From NCBI GenBank assembly GCA_003552425.1, contig PUMC01000122.1:1-16806 (forward strand): 16,806 nt of DNA, in the 5' to 3' direction. Made by a program: the position numbers and the translations under genes. Shown here in pieces: positions 15,365 through 16,806 of the stretch; positions within the stretch are counted from its first letter, which is position 1; each line of letters opens with the position of its first letter. A model generated the notes under the pieces. It searched no databases. It saw only the letters and a list, made by a program, of their open reading frames with translations, and was not told where the DNA came from. Source of the stretch: Candidatus Acetothermia bacterium (GTDB lineage: Bacteria; Bipolaricaulota; Bipolaricaulia; Bipolaricaulales; Bipolaricaulaceae).

Positions 15365-15948
15365 ACATGCAAATCCCGTGGGTCATCGACCGGGTCGATC
15401 AAGTGGAGCGAACGTACGACATCTACTCACGACTTCTGGAGGACCGCATCGTCTTCCTGGGGCGTCCCATCAGCGATGACGTGGCCAATGTGATCATCGC
15501 GCAGCTCCTGTTCCTGGAGGCCAAGGACCGCGAGAAGGACATCTTCCTCTACATCAACAGCCCCGGGGGCTCGGTCACCGCCGGTCTGGCCATCCATGAC
15601 ACAATGCAGTACGTGAGGAGCCCCGTGCGGACCATCTGCGTGGGCTTGGCTGCATCCATGGGCGCACTGCTGCTGACGGCCGGTGAGGAGAAGAAGCGCT
15701 GTGCCCTTCCCAACTCCAAAATCCTCATCCACCAACCGTGGGGAGGTATGGAAGGAACGGCGATCGACCTCAACATCCATGCCGCGGAGATCATGCGCAC
15801 ACGGAACCAGGTGAACGAGCTTCTGGCGAAGTACACGGGGCAACCGCTGGACAAGATCGAGCACGATACCGACCGCGACTACTTCATGACCTCCGAGGAA
15901 GCCAAGGAATACGGGTTGATCGACGAGATCATCCGTCCGCGCGACTAG
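15361..15948 (+). CDS. clpP: ATP-dependent Clp protease proteolytic subunit
   Basis: ClpP forms the two-ring, 14-subunit serine protease chamber fed by ClpX or ClpA/C. The 195-aa protein is full length. The catalytic triad is S99 in [12 protein letters not shown]124 in [10 protein letters not shown] and D173 in [12 protein letters not shown]. The oxyanion/handle motifs [20 protein letters not shown] (62-81) and [13 protein letters not shown] (129-141) are present. There is almost no propeptide, so little or no self-processing is expected. I chose GTG 15361 because it overlaps the tig stop (GTGA) and lies five bases after GGAGG. clpX, the usual next gene, is absent; the gene after clpP is on the opposite strand. 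Confidence 0.96.
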   Translation: MNMQIPWVIDRVDQVERTYDIYSRLLEDRIVFLGRPISDDVANVIIAQLLFLEAKDREKDIFLYINSPGGSVTAGLAIHDTMQYVRSPVRTICVGLAASMGALLLTAGEEKKRCALPNSKILIHQPWGGMEGTAIDLNIHAAEIMRTRNQVNELLAKYTGQPLDKIEHDTDRDYFMTSEEAKEYGLIDEIIRPRD

Positions 15949-15979
15949 TCCGAGAGCCAAGCGCTCGCCGGAGGAGATG

Positions 15980-15993
15980 CCTTCACCGGAAGG
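15980..15993. terminator. Small hairpin between convergent clpP and pyrimidine phosphorylase genes
   Basis: CCTTC and GAAGG flank the four-base loop ACCG in the 49-base convergent spacer. No T-run follows on either strand. Its position between two convergent stop codons makes a shared terminator role plausible, but the stem is short. Confidence 0.3.
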
Positions 15994-15997
15994 GGCG

Positions 15998-16806
15998 TTA
16001 GTCCGGTCGCACGTACCCGATGAGGAGGGGCGCCGGCTGCGGAACCTCATTCACAATGCGGTACGCTCCTTCGAGGAGCTTCTTGGCCTCGTCGAGGTGC
16101 TCCGCTTGCCCCACGTGCAAACGCGCGAGGGGCTGCCCGGCCTCAACCGGATCGCCTACCTTGGCCAGGAGTTCCACTCCGGCAGCCGGCTCCACCCGCT
16201 GCCCCTTCTCCGAGCGTCCCGCTCCCAGAAGACCTGCCGCCAGACCAACGTCGCGCGCAGCAAGACCCTGCACGTACCCAGACTCGGGGGAGGACACCGT
16301 CTCCACGCGGCTGGCTTTGGGAAGTCTCTCCAGGTCCTCCACGGCGCGCACGTCACCGCCCTGGGCCGTGACCAGCCGCAGGAATGTCTGCCAAGCCCGT
16401 CCGGAGGCAAGAAGATCGCGGAGCTTCGTCGCCGCAGCATCCGGATCGCTTGCCTCCCCTGCAAGGGCCAACAGCTCTGCTCCGAGGGCCACGGTAACCG
16501 ATTCGAGATCCGGGGGTCCCTCTCCACGCAGCACGTGCACCGCCTGCCGCACCTCAAGGGCATTGCCCACCATGCGCCCCAGCGGCTCGTCCATAGCGGT
16601 GATCAACGCCGAGAAACGTTTGCCAAGATCGTTCCCCACCGATACGAGCATTGCCGCGAGGTCTCGGGCGTGCTCCTCCCGCTCCATGAACGCTCCGTGC
16701 CCACACTTAACGTCCAGCACCACGGCGTCGGCTCCGCCGGCGAGCTTCTTGGACAGGATGGAACCAACGATGAGCGGAACAGAGGGAACGGTCCCCGTGA
16801 CATCCC
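15998..16806 (-). CDS. pdp: Pyrimidine-nucleoside phosphorylase, C-terminal part (N-terminus outside window)
   Basis: This enzyme splits uridine, thymidine or deoxyuridine with phosphate, in nucleoside salvage. The window holds the last 269 codons. Visible are DVTGTVPSVPLIVGSILSKK, which contains the serine and lysine that contact the pyrimidine in E. coli thymidine phosphorylase, then VVLDVKCGHGAFM, TAMDEPLGRMVGNALEVRQA and the C-terminal domain with SPESGYVQGL. The PLGRxVGNALEV form resembles the Pdp branch rather than enterobacterial DeoA (which has VLASSAGNAVEV). The usual GSGAFM or GAGAFM has a histidine here; the preceding lysine is kept. Residues before DVTGTV, including the phosphate-binding loop, lie outside the window. 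It is convergent with clpP. Confidence 0.93.
   Translation of the reverse strand, partial: DVTGTVPSVPLIVGSILSKKLAGGADAVVLDVKCGHGAFMEREEHARDLAAMLVSVGNDLGKRFSALITAMDEPLGRMVGNALEVRQAVHVLRGEGPPDLESVTVALGAELLALAGEASDPDAAATKLRDLLASGRAWQTFLRLVTAQGGDVRAVEDLERLPKASRVETVSSPESGYVQGLAARDVGLAAGLLGAGRSEKGQRVEPAAGVELLAKVGDPVEAGQPLARLHVGQAEHLDEAKKLLEGAYRIVNEVPQPAPLLIGYVRPD

Overview
The window is a dense, high-GC stretch of a bacterial chromosome (GC in the low-to-mid 60% range by eye). It carries housekeeping genes on both strands. I see no insertion sequences, integrases, phage genes, CRISPR or plasmid functions. Several genes abut or overlap by a few bases, GTG starts are common (rpoD, dnaG, miaA, the M50 protease, probably clpP), and some genes appear to lack a Shine-Dalgarno site. 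Bacterial RqcH, a pyrimidine-nucleoside phosphorylase of the Pdp type and the PdxS/PdxT route to vitamin B6 exclude an enterobacterium. They fit a Gram-positive-like or deep-branching lineage, for example a Bipolaricaulota-like or other thermophile-related phylum. That placement is a guess from gene content, not a result.

Minus strand, 10467 down to 1: a long unidirectional cluster begins at a perfect -10 hexamer (10462-10467). It runs pdxS, pdxT, gap, comF-like, MBL-fold hydrolase, dnaG, rpoD, miaA, nnr, tatD. Neighbours overlap by 4-26 bases or are 5-7 bases apart, so the cluster looks like one operon. It combines PLP synthesis, glycolysis, the dnaG-rpoD replication/transcription pair, tRNA modification (miaA) and repair of damaged NAD(P)H (nnr). 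After a 269-base gap comes the 5' part of an AEC-family transporter that leaves the window. A 34-codon ORF with a strong ribosome binding site ends inside the transporter's start codon.

Plus strand, 10651-11550: a single gene encodes a GNAT acetyltransferase fused to a glyoxalase/VOC domain. It is divergent from the pdxS operon.

11551-11957: this contains an unexplained 212-base spacer with two small hairpins, a minus-strand tRNA-Thr(CGT) with encoded CCA, and a short divergent promoter region with a nested inverted repeat.

Plus strand, 11958-15948: rqcH (apparently leaderless), an M50 membrane protease, trigger factor with an unusually small middle domain, and clpP. All four act in nascent-chain or protein quality control. 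A short spacer then separates clpP from a convergent pyrimidine-nucleoside phosphorylase (15998 to the window end, N-terminus missing).

No clear novel defence or mobile system is present. The points most worth a second look are the short SD-led ORFs placed directly before AEC and tig, the leaderless rqcH start, the reduced trigger factor PPIase domain, the GNAT-VOC fusion, and the combination of gap, pdxST and nnr in one operon.
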